NCBI GenBank assembly: GCA_030180135.1
Contig: CM058240.1
Coordinates: 75,387,581 to 75,451,580, forward strand
DNA from: Orychophragmus violaceus
Taxonomy: Eukaryota > Streptophyta > Magnoliopsida > Brassicales > Brassicaceae
DNA: 64,000 nucleotides
Reading direction: 5' to 3'
Shown here: positions 34,051 to 44,700 of the stretch, in pieces
Numbering within the stretch: position 1 is the stretch's first letter
Layout of the letters: every line of letters begins with the position of its first letter
Program-made: the position numbers and the translations under genes
The notes under the pieces: generated by a model
Told to the model about the DNA's origin: nothing
What the model saw: only the letters and a program-made list of their open reading frames with translations
Database searches by the model: none

Positions 34051-35269
34051 TGATATATCATGGTTTTTACTAGTTTTAGGCCATGATATAAGTGTGTTTT
34101 TAGTGTCTTTTGTCTTTGTTTAGAGTCTTTTACAGGTATAATCAGGTTGGGAGCTGAATTGGAGATAATGGAGCATTTTGGAGATTTTTGGAGTATTTGG
34201 CCGAGAGATAGAGTTCACTGTCCGAAACAGAGGAAGGTGTCGATCGTTGCACTCTAGCATCGATCGATGCATCAGCGAGATGGGCCAAAAACTCGGCGGT
34301 TTAGAAGAGTGAAGAATTTGCACTTTGATCCAGAAGTTCCTGATATTTACAAAGAAGCCCTTGGCCGAGATTATGCCTATATAATAGAGTTTTTAGAGTT
34401 TTTATTAGATACGCTTTATACTTTTTACCATACACTTTGATAATTAAGAGCAGAGGATTTTAGAGCTTTTTGGGGCTGATCTGAACCTGTTACATCATCT
34501 GTATTTGGAGAAGATTTCGAACCCCTTTTACTCTTATTCTTTTATGCAATTTATTCATTCTATGATTATGTTTTCATTATCTATGTCTGAGTAGATCCAT
34601 AGTTAGGTTTAGGGTTTCTCACATAGGATTTCATGACTTGCTAGACTTGTTCAAATTCAGTTAAGGATTCATAACTATATCTGTTCTTCAATTTAATTGT
34701 GCTTAAAGCTAGTTCTAACCTGATCAATTAGAATCTAGATCTTAGGTTGCTAAATACGTCACGGAAGTGGGGTTTAGGAATCTGAACTAATTAAATTGGG
34801 CAATTAAACTTTGCGCAAACGGAAGTTTGGTTTAGGATAATTGTGAACATATCAAACTTGGACTTATTGCTAGTTTAATCTGTTAGTTCTCGCAAACGAA
34901 AGTTTGGTTTGCTGCACTTAGACTTAGAGAATTATCGCAAAGGAATTTGGTTAATTCTATATCTGTGTTTTGAGTTCTAGAACCGTTCTTAATTAGATCC
35001 TTGCTGAATGAACTGTCTGCTTGTCTGATTTCCTGAGAATACCCTAGGCTTGACGCTTTTAATTACTTGCTTCACAACCGTTAATCTCTGCTACTGATTT
35101 ACTTTCTCGCACCGCTTTCAATTCAATCACATTGCTTATTTCTAGTATTTATTCCTATAGTTTGATTCTCTTGAGACCAAGTGTCCCTGTGGATTCGATA
35201 ACCCTATATACTACGACTACTGAACTGTGCACTTGCAGTTAGAGAATAGGGAAAACTTAGAACCTATCA
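34051..35269 (+). repeat. Athila 5' LTR
   Basis: TGATATATCATGG...AGAACCTATCA, 1219 bp. It contains a TCGATCGA dyad pair at 34237-34271 and tgcctatataatagag near 34375 as a probable TATA box. Confidence 0.94.
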
Positions 35270-35275
35270 AGTTTT

Positions 35276-35293
35276 TGGCGCCGTTGCCGGGGA
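35276..35293 (+). promoter_or_regulatory. Athila primer binding site
   Basis: TGGCGCCGTTGCCGGGGA, six bases after the LTR, is the conserved Athila site matching the 3' end of an aspartate tRNA. Confidence 0.9.
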
Positions 35294-35449
35294 CTCTTTG
35301 AGTCTTCGATAGGACCGAACTTAGGGTTTTTACTAGAAATTTTTCTTTTTGTTTTTGTTCTTTTTCGTTTTTTTTGTTTTGATTTTGCTGATTTTCTTTT
35401 TTCTCGGTTTCTTTCCGTCGCAGGTACGAATTTCGCCTTGCGTCGATCG

Positions 35450-35530
35450 TTGCATACCTTGCGTCGATCGTCACTAGGCGATTCTGAGAATTGAATCGAT
35501 CGTTGCACTGACAGCATCGATCGTTGCTGG
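35450..35530 (+). repeat. TCGATCGA dyads in the Athila leader
   Basis: Four diverged copies (near 35440, 35460, 35492 and 35513; for example gcgtcgatcgttgca and gcatcgatcgttgc) lie between the primer site and the gag start. Confidence 0.85.
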
Positions 35531-35547
35531 ACGATTACAGACAGTTT

Positions 35548-38142
35548 ATGCCAACGCAGAAAACTCGAAGTAATCCGAACTCGAGCTTGCTTAATCTCGG
35601 ACTAGAGAAACTTGGACGTCTAGAAAGGACTAACAGAAGAGAAAAGAGAGAAAGAATGGTACGAGAACGTTTGATCTTGATACCAGATGCTGAAGGTACC
35701 CTGAGGGACCAAGATGACAACCCGTACAATGCTGCTGGGCATCGGGTTGATGCTGAAGGGAATGTTATCCCTGATCCTCCTGAGCAACAGGAGCTGAACC
35801 AAAACCAGGGTCAAGGACAGGCCCAAGGTAGAGAGATGGTGGTTCATGAGAGGACACTAGCTGATTACAACAGACCTGATGAGTTTCATGCAAACCGAGC
35901 AGCTCTAGTGCTTCCTGCTTTTGAGAGGAATGATTTTGAGGTAAAAACCATCTACTACCAGCTGATGAGACAGATTGCTTTTCATGGTCTTCAAGCAGAG
36001 CAGCCTATGGATCACATTGACAAGTTTGAAGACATAGTCACTGGCATGAAGTATGAAGGAGTATGCCCGGACTATCTGTTCCTTAAGCTATTTCCGCACA
36101 GTCTTGCTGGAGACGCTAGTGCATGGCTGAGACAACTGTCACCTGGTCAGTATACTACTTGGACAGCCTTAAAGAGTGAGTTCCTGCGTCACTTTTATGA
36201 TGATACACGCTCGGATCAGTCCAGACAGGACATACTCACCTTTTCCCAAGGAGCTGTGGAGCCCTTGAAGACTGCCTGGATGAGATTTAAGCAGTATCAG
36301 CGTGACTGTCCACACCATGGATTCACAGAAGTACAGCTGATTGGTATCTTCTTCAGAGGCATAGATCTTCCTTATCAGACTGCGCTGGATAATTCCAGTA
36401 ATGCTAATTTCAACACCAGGACTCCTACACAGGCTAAGCAGTTGATAGAGAATCTGATTGGCAGCAACAGTTGCAAAACAATGGATGAAAGGAGAAAGAG
36501 ATCTGGTGGAACCGTAGATAATTCTGATATAGCTAATATAAGATCCAGATTGGACACAGTCTACAATCTCCTAACAAGTAAGAAATATGTCCACTTTGCC
36601 CAAGATGTAGAGGTGATTCAGGCTGAGGAGGAAACTCAGGAAGAAGATGTGAATTTCATAGGAGGTTCTGGTTTCCAAGGTAATAGATTTGGTAATCAAC
36701 AGGGGAACAGATTCTCCAATGGTGGACAGACTGGTGGTTTTCAAAAGACCTATGGACAAGGTACTCAGAGAACCTATGGATCTACATCCTATCAGACTCC
36801 TCCTGCACCTACAGCCCATGAGAGCAAAATGGAGGCTATGATGGAACAACTGATGGAGAGTCAAACCAAGCTTTCTGTGGACAACAATAAGAAGCTGGAT
36901 GCTGTCTATCAAGACCTCAATGGGAAGTTTGAGTCACTGAGCACTCACATGAAGCAATTGGACACTCAGGTGAACCAGATGTCCAGCTCACTGAAGGGAA
37001 AAGGAGTTGCAGAGACTCATATTAAGGCCTGGTCTGTACTCATTAATGATGGATCTTATCTAGGGGAGAAATTTGAGCTAAGTATAGCTGAGTTGGTGAC
37101 TGAGGCAGAATTTTCGGATTTCTGTGAAAAACTCTCGGGTAGAAACTGTAGTGATGCAACGATCGACACACAGCTGGCATCGATCGATGCAGGTCGTGAA
37201 CGAGCAGAAGACCCGTGGGATGAAAGTGAGATTGATGCAGAACTAGCCCGCCTATTCCCTGATGTATCTGAGATCACTCAAGAAGATGTTTATGCACAAG
37301 CCATTAGGCAATATCCCAAGGTGTCTGAAGTGATTAAACAAGAGATTGAAGAGCTGAAAAAGCTAGAAGAGAGTGGTGAAGACTTGGAAGAAATTCCACC
37401 TTCTGATGATCCACCTTATCATCCATGTGTTCAGAGATATTTGAACAAGATGTTGCCTTTAGATGAGGAGCTGAGAGAATGGGTGATAATAGTTCCTCAG
37501 CATATTAGTGATGTTCTGCTAACCAAGGTCCCTAAGAAGTTATCTGATCCTGGAGTCTTTGTGCTAGATTGTTCTATCTTTGAGGATAGTTTTAGGCGTT
37601 CTCTGTGTGATTTAGGAGCTGCTAGAAGCATAATGCCTTACTCTGTGGCAGAGAAGCTGGGAATGTTGGATTTTACTCCTACTAGGACTTCTCTTATCCT
37701 AGCTGATCAGTCCATACGAGTTCCTGAAGGACTTCTTATGGACATTCCGGTGAGAGTTGGGAACTACTTAGTTCCAACGGACTTCCTTGTGCTGAAATAT
37801 GATTGTGATCCGGATGAAGCTTTATTGCTTGGGAGACCATTCTTGGCTACAGCAGGAGCTGTGATTGATGTTAGACAGAGTCTAATAGACCTCCACCTGG
37901 GAGATGAACCACTGCACTATGAGATGGATAAGCTGCGAAGGCCACTGATAGATGGGCAGACATTCACCATAAGGGACGCAGATTTTGAGCAGCCAGATGA
38001 GACTGCAATTATAGATCCTGGAGCGCATTTTACTCCATCTTTTCTTGGCCATGAGCATTCCGCAACAGCCTACTCACCACCTTGGATGAGGAGACTTGAA
38101 CAGAGACAGAAAAAGTCTTTGTCAAGACCTCCTGGTACTTGA
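35548..38142 (+). CDS. gag-pro: Athila Gag-protease protein
   Basis: The ATG at 35548 (MPTQKTRSNPN) is the first in frame, giving 864 aa. The Gag core is at about residues 170-290 (LFPHSLAGDASAWLRQL, WTALKSEFLRHFYDD, FRGIDLPYQTALD). A Gly/Asn/Gln-rich segment lies near 375-420 and a coiled coil near 430-490. An acidic linker contains two translated dyads (ATIDTQLASIDAG, about residues 534-546). An aspartic protease is at about 680-790 with active-site variant DLGA (residue about 689) and LLGRPFLATAGAVID. No stop or frameshift interrupts it. The usual Athila Pol that would follow is absent; a stop comes at 38140-38142. Probably expressed and able to form particles. Confidence 0.9.
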   Translation: MPTQKTRSNPNSSLLNLGLEKLGRLERTNRREKRERMVRERLILIPDAEGTLRDQDDNPYNAAGHRVDAEGNVIPDPPEQQELNQNQGQGQAQGREMVVHERTLADYNRPDEFHANRAALVLPAFERNDFEVKTIYYQLMRQIAFHGLQAEQPMDHIDKFEDIVTGMKYEGVCPDYLFLKLFPHSLAGDASAWLRQLSPGQYTTWTALKSEFLRHFYDDTRSDQSRQDILTFSQGAVEPLKTAWMRFKQYQRDCPHHGFTEVQLIGIFFRGIDLPYQTALDNSSNANFNTRTPTQAKQLIENLIGSNSCKTMDERRKRSGGTVDNSDIANIRSRLDTVYNLLTSKKYVHFAQDVEVIQAEEETQEEDVNFIGGSGFQGNRFGNQQGNRFSNGGQTGGFQKTYGQGTQRTYGSTSYQTPPAPTAHESKMEAMMEQLMESQTKLSVDNNKKLDAVYQDLNGKFESLSTHMKQLDTQVNQMSSSLKGKGVAETHIKAWSVLINDGSYLGEKFELSIAELVTEAEFSDFCEKLSGRNCSDATIDTQLASIDAGRERAEDPWDESEIDAELARLFPDVSEITQEDVYAQAIRQYPKVSEVIKQEIEELKKLEESGEDLEEIPPSDDPPYHPCVQRYLNKMLPLDEELREWVIIVPQHISDVLLTKVPKKLSDPGVFVLDCSIFEDSFRRSLCDLGAARSIMPYSVAEKLGMLDFTPTRTSLILADQSIRVPEGLLMDIPVRVGNYLVPTDFLVLKYDCDPDEALLLGRPFLATAGAVIDVRQSLIDLHLGDEPLHYEMDKLRRPLIDGQTFTIRDADFEQPDETAIIDPGAHFTPSFLGHEHSATAYSPPWMRRLEQRQKKSLSRPPGT

Positions 38143-39480
38143 AAGATCTCATCCGTCCGGTCAAGCTATTGACCTTAAACAAGCGCTGGGTGGGAGGCAA
38201 CCCACCATTAGGTACTGGTGTTTTTCTTTTTCATTTTTGGTGTTTTTGTTAGGATTTTACGTTTGTTTTTGTTTCTGGTGAGTTTATGATTGCAGGTCTC
38301 GGTTAAATCGCAGTGCAGCGATCGATGCACTTCTGTATCGATCGACACAACACGAAAGTAATCGCATTGCAGCGATCGTTGCGGTCCTGAGCAACGATCG
38401 ACTATACACGAAAATCGCCAAGTAACGGTCGATGCACTTAGTGCAACGGTCGATGCTTAGCGACAGAGGTAACCCGACAGACATAACTTCACCTTTTCAA
38501 TTTTTATTTTCTTTTTACCAATCCTTCGCTGGACACTACTGGGGACAGTGTGTCTTAAGTGTGGGGGAGGTGCTACTGACTTATATCTTTCTGTTTTCTT
38601 AAGAGTCAGTCCGTTTTTCAAAAATTTTTGTTTTATTGAGTCAAAATTGTTTAAGTAAGAAACTATGATTTTCTGAGAAGATTTACAAGACTTGCAGGAA
38701 CTTAAGTAACCATTGGGATGAAGTTGCAGGATCTATCTATGACTATTAGAAAACCCCATCACAGATCAACCTACTGGGAACACCCACATCACTTCAGGTA
38801 TCAGAGGATCCTTTACTGACTTCAACCTTAATACTGACTTAGATTTCTCACCTAAGGGCTTGGTATGCTTTATGTCGGATTCCCTGTTAGTTCTGACACA
38901 GCCTGTAAACCTGTCCTATTTAGTCCCCTTCTCCCCTTCTGTAAAGTAAAAAAAATAATAATAAACTGAGGATGAGTTAGTAACTCCGAAGTGGTCATGA
39001 GAATAGTAGCAAACACTATTATCTCTCATGTGATCCATGGAATGTGTTCAAAGTATACCCCATAACGGGAAGAACACTGATAAAAAAAATAAAATGATAC
39101 CCAGTGGGGAAAATCAGTTGTTAAAGAAGGGAAAGAGAAGAAAGGGACTAGAGAAAGATAGTATGGTGGTCTAGAGCTGATAAGGTAAGAATCCATGTGC
39201 CTTTAGATCGATACTCCTTAGGTGAGACCGCACTTAAATACTTGCAGAAGTCAGTAGGGAGAATTTGAATGCTTGAATGTGATTGTGGAGTTTACCTAGG
39301 ACAGTTGCTAAGTGTGGGGGAAGTACATGTTGGTCTTGATATCCTGTGATTGATTCTTGCAGTGGTTTACTAAGGGGAATCTGAGTATTGTAGCTTCTAG
39401 GATGAAATGAGTTTCTGAAGAGTTTTCAAACCTCTTCACCATGTTTTAGTTCTCTGTTTTGCTTGAGGGCAAGCAAAGGC
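38143..39480 (+). other. Athila 3' non-coding region with dyads and extra polypurine tracts
   Basis: This region occupies the place of pol and env. It starts with acaagcgctgggtgggaggcaaccc (the post-coding block of Athila elements) and carries six dyad variants at 38314-38457 (tgcagcgatcgatgca, tgtatcgatcgacaca and others). Taagtgtggggga occurs at 38556-38568 and 39309-39321, each an exact copy of the functional polypurine tract at 39481-39493. No coding potential is seen. Confidence 0.75.
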
Positions 39481-39495
39481 TAAGTGTGGGGGAGT
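39481..39495 (+). promoter_or_regulatory. Athila polypurine tract
   Basis: taagtgtgggggagt directly abuts the 3' LTR start at 39496. Confidence 0.85.
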
Positions 39496-40714
39496 TGATA
39501 TATCATGGTTTTTACTAGTTTTAGGCCATGATATAAGTGTGTTTTTAGTGTCTTTTGTCTTTGTTTAGAGTCTTTTACAGGTATAATCAGGTTGGGAGCT
39601 GAATTGGAGATAATGGAGCATTTTGGAGATTTTTGGAGTATTTGGCCGAGAGATAGAGTTCACTGTCCGAAACAGAGGAAGGTGTCGATCGTTGCACTCT
39701 AGCATCGATCGATGCATCATCGAGATGGGCCAAAAACTCGGCGGTTTAGAAGAGTGAAGAATTTGCACTTTGATCCAGAAGTTCCTGATATTTACAAAGA
39801 AGCCCTTGGCCGAGATTATGCCTATATAATAGAGTTTTTAGAGTTTTTATTAGATACGCTTTATACTTTTTACCATACACTTTGATAATTAAGAGCAGAG
39901 GATTTTAGAGCTTTTTGGGGCTGATCTGAACCTGTTACATCATCTGTATTTGGAGAAGATTTCGAACCCCTTTTACTCTTATTCTTTTATGCAATTTATT
40001 CATTCTATGATTATGTTTTCATTATCTATGTCTGAGTAGATCCATAGTTAGGTTTAGGGTTTCTCACATAGGATTTCATGACTTGCTAGACTTGTTCAAA
40101 TTCAGTTAAGGATTCATAACTATATCTGTTCTTCAATTTAATTGTGCTTAAAGCTAGTTCTAACCTGATCAATTAGAATCTAGATCTTAGGTTGCTAAAT
40201 ACGTCACGGAAGTGGGGTTTAGGAATCTGAACTAATTAAATTGGGCAATTAAACTTTGCGCAAACGGAAGTTTGGTTTAGGATAATTGTGAACATATCAA
40301 ACTTGGACTTATTGCTAGTTTAATCTGTTAGTTCTCGCAAACGAAAGTTTGGTTTGCTGCACTTAGACTTAGAGAATTATCGCAAAGGAATTTGGTTAAT
40401 TCTATATCTGTGTTTTGAGTTCTAGAACCGTTCTTAATTAGATCCTTGCTGAATGAACTGTCTGCTTGTCTGATTTCCTGAGAATACCCTAGGCTTGACG
40501 CTTTTAATTACTTGCTTCACAACCGTTAATCTCTGCTACTGATTTACTTTCTCGCACCGCTTTCAATTCAATCACATTGCTTATTTCTAGTATTTATTCC
40601 TATAGTTTGATTCTCTTGAGACCAAGTGTCCCTGTGGATTCGATAACCCTATATACTACGACTACTGAACTGTGCACTTGCAGTTAGAGAATAGGGAAAA
40701 CTTAGAACCTATCA
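39496..40714 (+). repeat. Athila 3' LTR
   Basis: 1219 bp, TGATATATCATGG...AACCTATCA, one base different from the 5' LTR by my reading. Confidence 0.94.
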
Positions 40715-40847
40715 CGGAGCTCGTTAACACGCCGTCGGTCTGACCCATGTTTCTTACTCCGGTAGTGTTCTGAGGAACGTTGTCGACCGTTTGAGGGCGG
40801 CCAACCGGCGGTGTGGCACTGGGAGAGCCAGTTTGGTCGGGATTCAT
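40715..40847 (-). pseudogene. gag: Tat Gag N-terminus, separated by the Athila insertion
   Basis: The start MNPDQTGSPSATPPVG is at 40847 on the minus strand, 54 nt after the primer site. About 44 codons lead to LTSS, where the Athila element interrupts. The reading frame matches that at 34050, so gag was still in frame here when Athila arrived. Confidence 0.8.
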
Positions 40848-40901
40848 CTCGATCTATCGGATCTAGGATCTAATTCTTAAGATAGGAAAGACTATAGAAT
40901 G

Positions 40902-40919
40902 TCCCCACAGTCGGCGCCA
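40902..40919 (-). promoter_or_regulatory. Tat primer binding site
   Basis: On the minus strand TGGCGCCGACTGTGGGGA follows the 5' LTR by two bases. It has the same tRNA-3'-end pattern as Athila, with changes in the centre. Confidence 0.8.
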
Positions 40920-40921
40920 AA

Positions 40922-41460
40922 TGTGAGATCCGGGATTCACACTAAGAATTTGTATTCGTGGATTTGGACTTTTGGATATAGAAATGGTATAGTTTCCTAT
41001 GAATCAAAGACTTTATTGAGATTGATCGTCGAGATAGAACAAACACAGTCGAGAAGAGAGTACAAAGTATAGAATCAAGCTATCTAGTCGAAGTGTTCTT
41101 AGCCTAGGTTGGAATTGTCTTTAATGAGCCGCCACTTCTCTTCTTAAATAGCCTCGATTCTGATCTCCTCGTCCCGATCTTTCGGCCTCGTCGTTGTAAC
41201 GATCTCCGAGATTTATGCGGATCAGTTGAACTGGCGAAGACCGAGTTGCTCTATCTCCACGTCATCCTCTGCCGAGCTCGAGCTCGATTGTCTCCGGCTT
41301 CGGCATCGTCTGGGCCTCTCCAAGGCGTTTTCTTCGCTTGGGCCCAACAAGAGAGTTGGCTCTCGAGCCTGTCTTTGATTCTGGAATGGGCTCGTAATTA
41401 CGGGCCTTTGTCTTGTCTGTTAATGGGCCGGATTTCCTAGGGGGAAATCCAGTACCAACA
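40922..41460 (-). repeat. Tat element 5' LTR
   Basis: 539 bp, the same length and ends as 16722-17260. Read on the minus strand it starts TGTTGGTACTGG at 41460. Confidence 0.93.
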
Positions 41461-41760
41461 CATACCACACGAAACACCGGAGACCCCAACCTAGGCAATG
41501 CCTCGCGCCGATGAGAACAATCGGCGATAAGCCCATCCACACCAATAGACGAAGATCCTAGATCCACGAGTCCTGCAAATGAAAACCAACCGATGATGAG
41601 TATAGGAAGGAAGAAGAGAGAGAGAGGGACCCGCTCACAACGGCGGTGAGAAGCACCACTCTCCGGAGAAGGAGATCAGATAGAAATGAAGGCCGGCTAC
41701 GAAAGAGTTTTCTTTAGAGAAAATCGCCTCTCAAAGGTTTTTTTATTTTTTTTATTTACA

Positions 41761-44700
41761 CTAAGAAAGACCCGTGCAAATGCGCGGTTTTTGTTTAAAA
41801 ATTTGTAGATATTTAATATGTTTTGATATTTATTTTGAGTATCAATATTGTTATATATTTTTAATTTATAAAAAAATTTCTTTTTATGATTATTATGATT
41901 ATATATGCGCTAATATATGATTATTAATTTATTTTGTTTTACGAATAAATTAATTATCAATTATCAATGAGTTTTTTTATAAAATTTTATTTCCTTCAAC
42001 CTTTTTATCATTCTTATAATTTTTATAAACTAGTTAAAACATTTATACTTTTTATTTATACATTTTTATTTATCAAATTCTTAAATTTTTAGTCTACATT
42101 CATAAGAGTTTAATATTCTTAGTTATTATTTTAATTTTGTAAATATATATATATATATATATATTTCATAAATTTTATTTCTTTTTATGTTCTTATATTT
42201 TTGTATAATTTCCTTTTTAGTGTTATCATTTTATCTCACGTTGTAACATTTTTTTCTATTCATAATAATGATTGTTTATATATTTTAATAGTTTAGTAAT
42301 TTATATTGTCATTTCTTATGTTATTATATTTTGTATAATATTTTATTTATATTGTCATTCTATCTCATTTTTATAATATTTTTTTTCTATTCTTCATAAT
42401 AATTTTTATTTATTTATGATTCTTTACTTTTAATTTTCAATACTTGAATTTTTGTTCTTTTGTTATCTTTACTTTTAGTTTTAAATACTTGAATTTTTTA
42501 ATAATGTTATTTTTACTTTAGACTTATAATTTAACATTTTACTTGTATTGAGATTTGTTTATTTTTGTTTATTTAATGCATAAAATATAAAAATATATTT
42601 ACAATTTCTAAAAATTTAATATTTATAAATTTATGAGATTCTAAATTAAATTCAAATTTATAATTTATGTTTTAATAATTTTAACAAGTTGCTTTTAAAT
42701 AAATGATATTACATTAAACATTATATTTATTTAAATTTTAAATGATGATGTGGAAATTTTTTAATGAGTTTGACCAATTAAGAGGGGGCTGATAGGGCAA
42801 ATTGCTTAAAATGCCCTCAAATTTGATTTTAAATAAAAGTGTACCCCCAAACTTGAATCAAATATAAAACTGGTTTTGCAACCTTATGAAATTACCGCGC
42901 TGTCCTTATGACCAATCAAAAAAACGTCAAACACAATTACCATTATAACCTTCGACTATTTCAGACTTCTATGGATGTCTGAGACTTCAGACTCTAATAG
43001 AAGTCTGACACTGAATTAATTAGTAAATTTAAATTTTAAAATTATAAAAAAATATTTTGTCAAAACTTTTATATACATAAATTATATATAAACAATTTAG
43101 TAGTATATAAATTAAAATTTGATAAAATTGAGTCATATTAAACAATGTTAGTTAAGTATACCTTAGAACCCTACTTTGTAATGGAACATAATGGAACATT
43201 TACATATAGCTTACATATAACCTTAGGGTTAGTTAGACTCATGGTTTAAGAAATTCACATTTGAAAAAATATATTTGCACATGTATGTTATAATGGTGAT
43301 ATAATTAACGAATTTGATGTGTCCTAGGTGTTTTGTTTAAATATTTTTCGATGTTAAGTGATAAATACTAAATTTAGGGTTTATCAGACTTCTATAGAAG
43401 TCTGAATTTTGGGGTTTCGTAAATACTTTTAACCAAATATACCTTAAATGAGTACAATTGACTAAATTTTATGTAATTTTAATTTACATATGTCCAAAAG
43501 TCTCATGTTTAATTTATGTATCCAAATTTTTCCTCAATATATTTTTTTAATAATTTATAATTTAAATTTCTAACTTAATTATCTCTCAGATTTCTCGTAA
43601 CATTTGGTAAAATTGAGTCAAACTAAAAAATATGTAAGATAGAGTAAGTTCTAAACCTCAAAACATTCTTTGTAATGGAACATTTACATATAACTTACAT
43701 ATAACTTTAGGGTTAGATTCATGGTTTACCAAATTTATATTTGAAATATTAAATTTGTATATATATATATATATATGTTATAATGTGCATATATTTAGCG
43801 AATTTGATGTTTTCTAACTGTTTTGTTTAAATATTTTCACCAATAAGTGATAAATATTAGGTTTAGGGTTTCGTAGACTTCACGACGAAGTCTGAATTAT
43901 TTAGGTTAAAAATTTAAATTTTAAAAATATGAAAAAATAATTTGATATAAATTTTGATACATAAATTAAGCATAAGCATTTGTTATGTATATAAATTAAA
44001 ATAACATAAACTTTGATCAAACTTAAGCATTTAAGATATATTTGGTTCAAAACACCATGTAGTTTGATCTATATTTCACATATGAAGGTGAATATCATGT
44101 TTTATCTGTAGGGTTAGATTCAGAGTTTGTGAATTTTCATTCATATTGTTCCATTTTAGTTAATTTGTGACTATTCTAAACGAGTTTGATGTTTATTATA
44201 AGTTTTCTATATAATATGATGGTATTTAAGTAGTAATTATTAGATTTAGGGTTTCTCAGACTTCCAGGTAAATCTGGTTCGAGTATTTAAACTTGTCATG
44301 AAGTCTTATTTCAGACTGCATATGAAGTCTGAAATTTCCCGCATTTTCGAAAATTTCCACACGAAAACTTTTCAAAAAGGCGGGAAATTTCTGCCTGAAA
44401 ATTTCAGAATTCCCGCTCAATTCAGAAATTATCATCACATTAGCGATCTTACTGGAAAAAGCTTATAAACGCTCTACATGTGGTTGTGTAGTTCATCTTA
44501 ATCCCAATCTACTTCTTCATTGATACATTGATATGATTTGGTGTAATCAGTTCAATTATATCAAAGCATTCAATAAACAACCAACATATATAATATGGAG
44601 TATGACGTTTACGCATAGACATTCGTTCCACCAGCTCGGATGCTACTAGCTACATTGCCAATATTATTCAAAAATTGATTCAAAAATAATTACCATATAT

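Larger units (their letters stand above)
34051..40714 (+). mobile_element. Short Athila-type element (gag-protease only), nested in Tat gag
   Basis: The element is 6664 bp, with identical-length LTRs (1219 bp each) and a perfect target duplication CGGAG (34046-34050 and 40715-40719). It has the Athila-type primer site TGGCGCCGTTGCCGGGGA, one intact gag-protease ORF and a polypurine tract directly before the 3' LTR. There is no reverse transcriptase, RNase H, integrase or env-like ORF. I found one difference between the LTRs (atcagcgag at about 34270 versus atcatcgag at 39715), so the insertion is very recent. It must rely on a polymerase from elsewhere. Confidence 0.94.
16722..41460 (-). mobile_element. 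Tat-clade Ty3/gypsy LTR retrotransposon with antisense extra ORF
   Basis: It is bounded by two 539-bp LTRs and a perfect 5-bp target duplication, CATAC (16717-16721 and 41461-41465). On the minus strand the order is 5' LTR, tRNA primer site, gag, protease, RT, RNase H, second (archaeal-type) RNase H, integrase, a tandem-repeat region, a plus-strand extra ORF, polypurine tract, 3' LTR. The dual RNase H and the extra ORF place it in the Tat clade. It is 24.7 kb only because a Copia and an Athila element (13.6 kb together) sit inside; its own length is about 11.1 kb. It is now defective. Confidence 0.92.

Noticed and set aside
31815..34061. 748-aa Gag with its start at 34061
   Set aside because: The first 3-4 codons come from the nested Athila LTR; the true Gag start is at 40847.
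35524..35547. Athila ORF start at 35524
   Set aside because: That codon is TTG within a dyad; the first ATG in frame is 35548.
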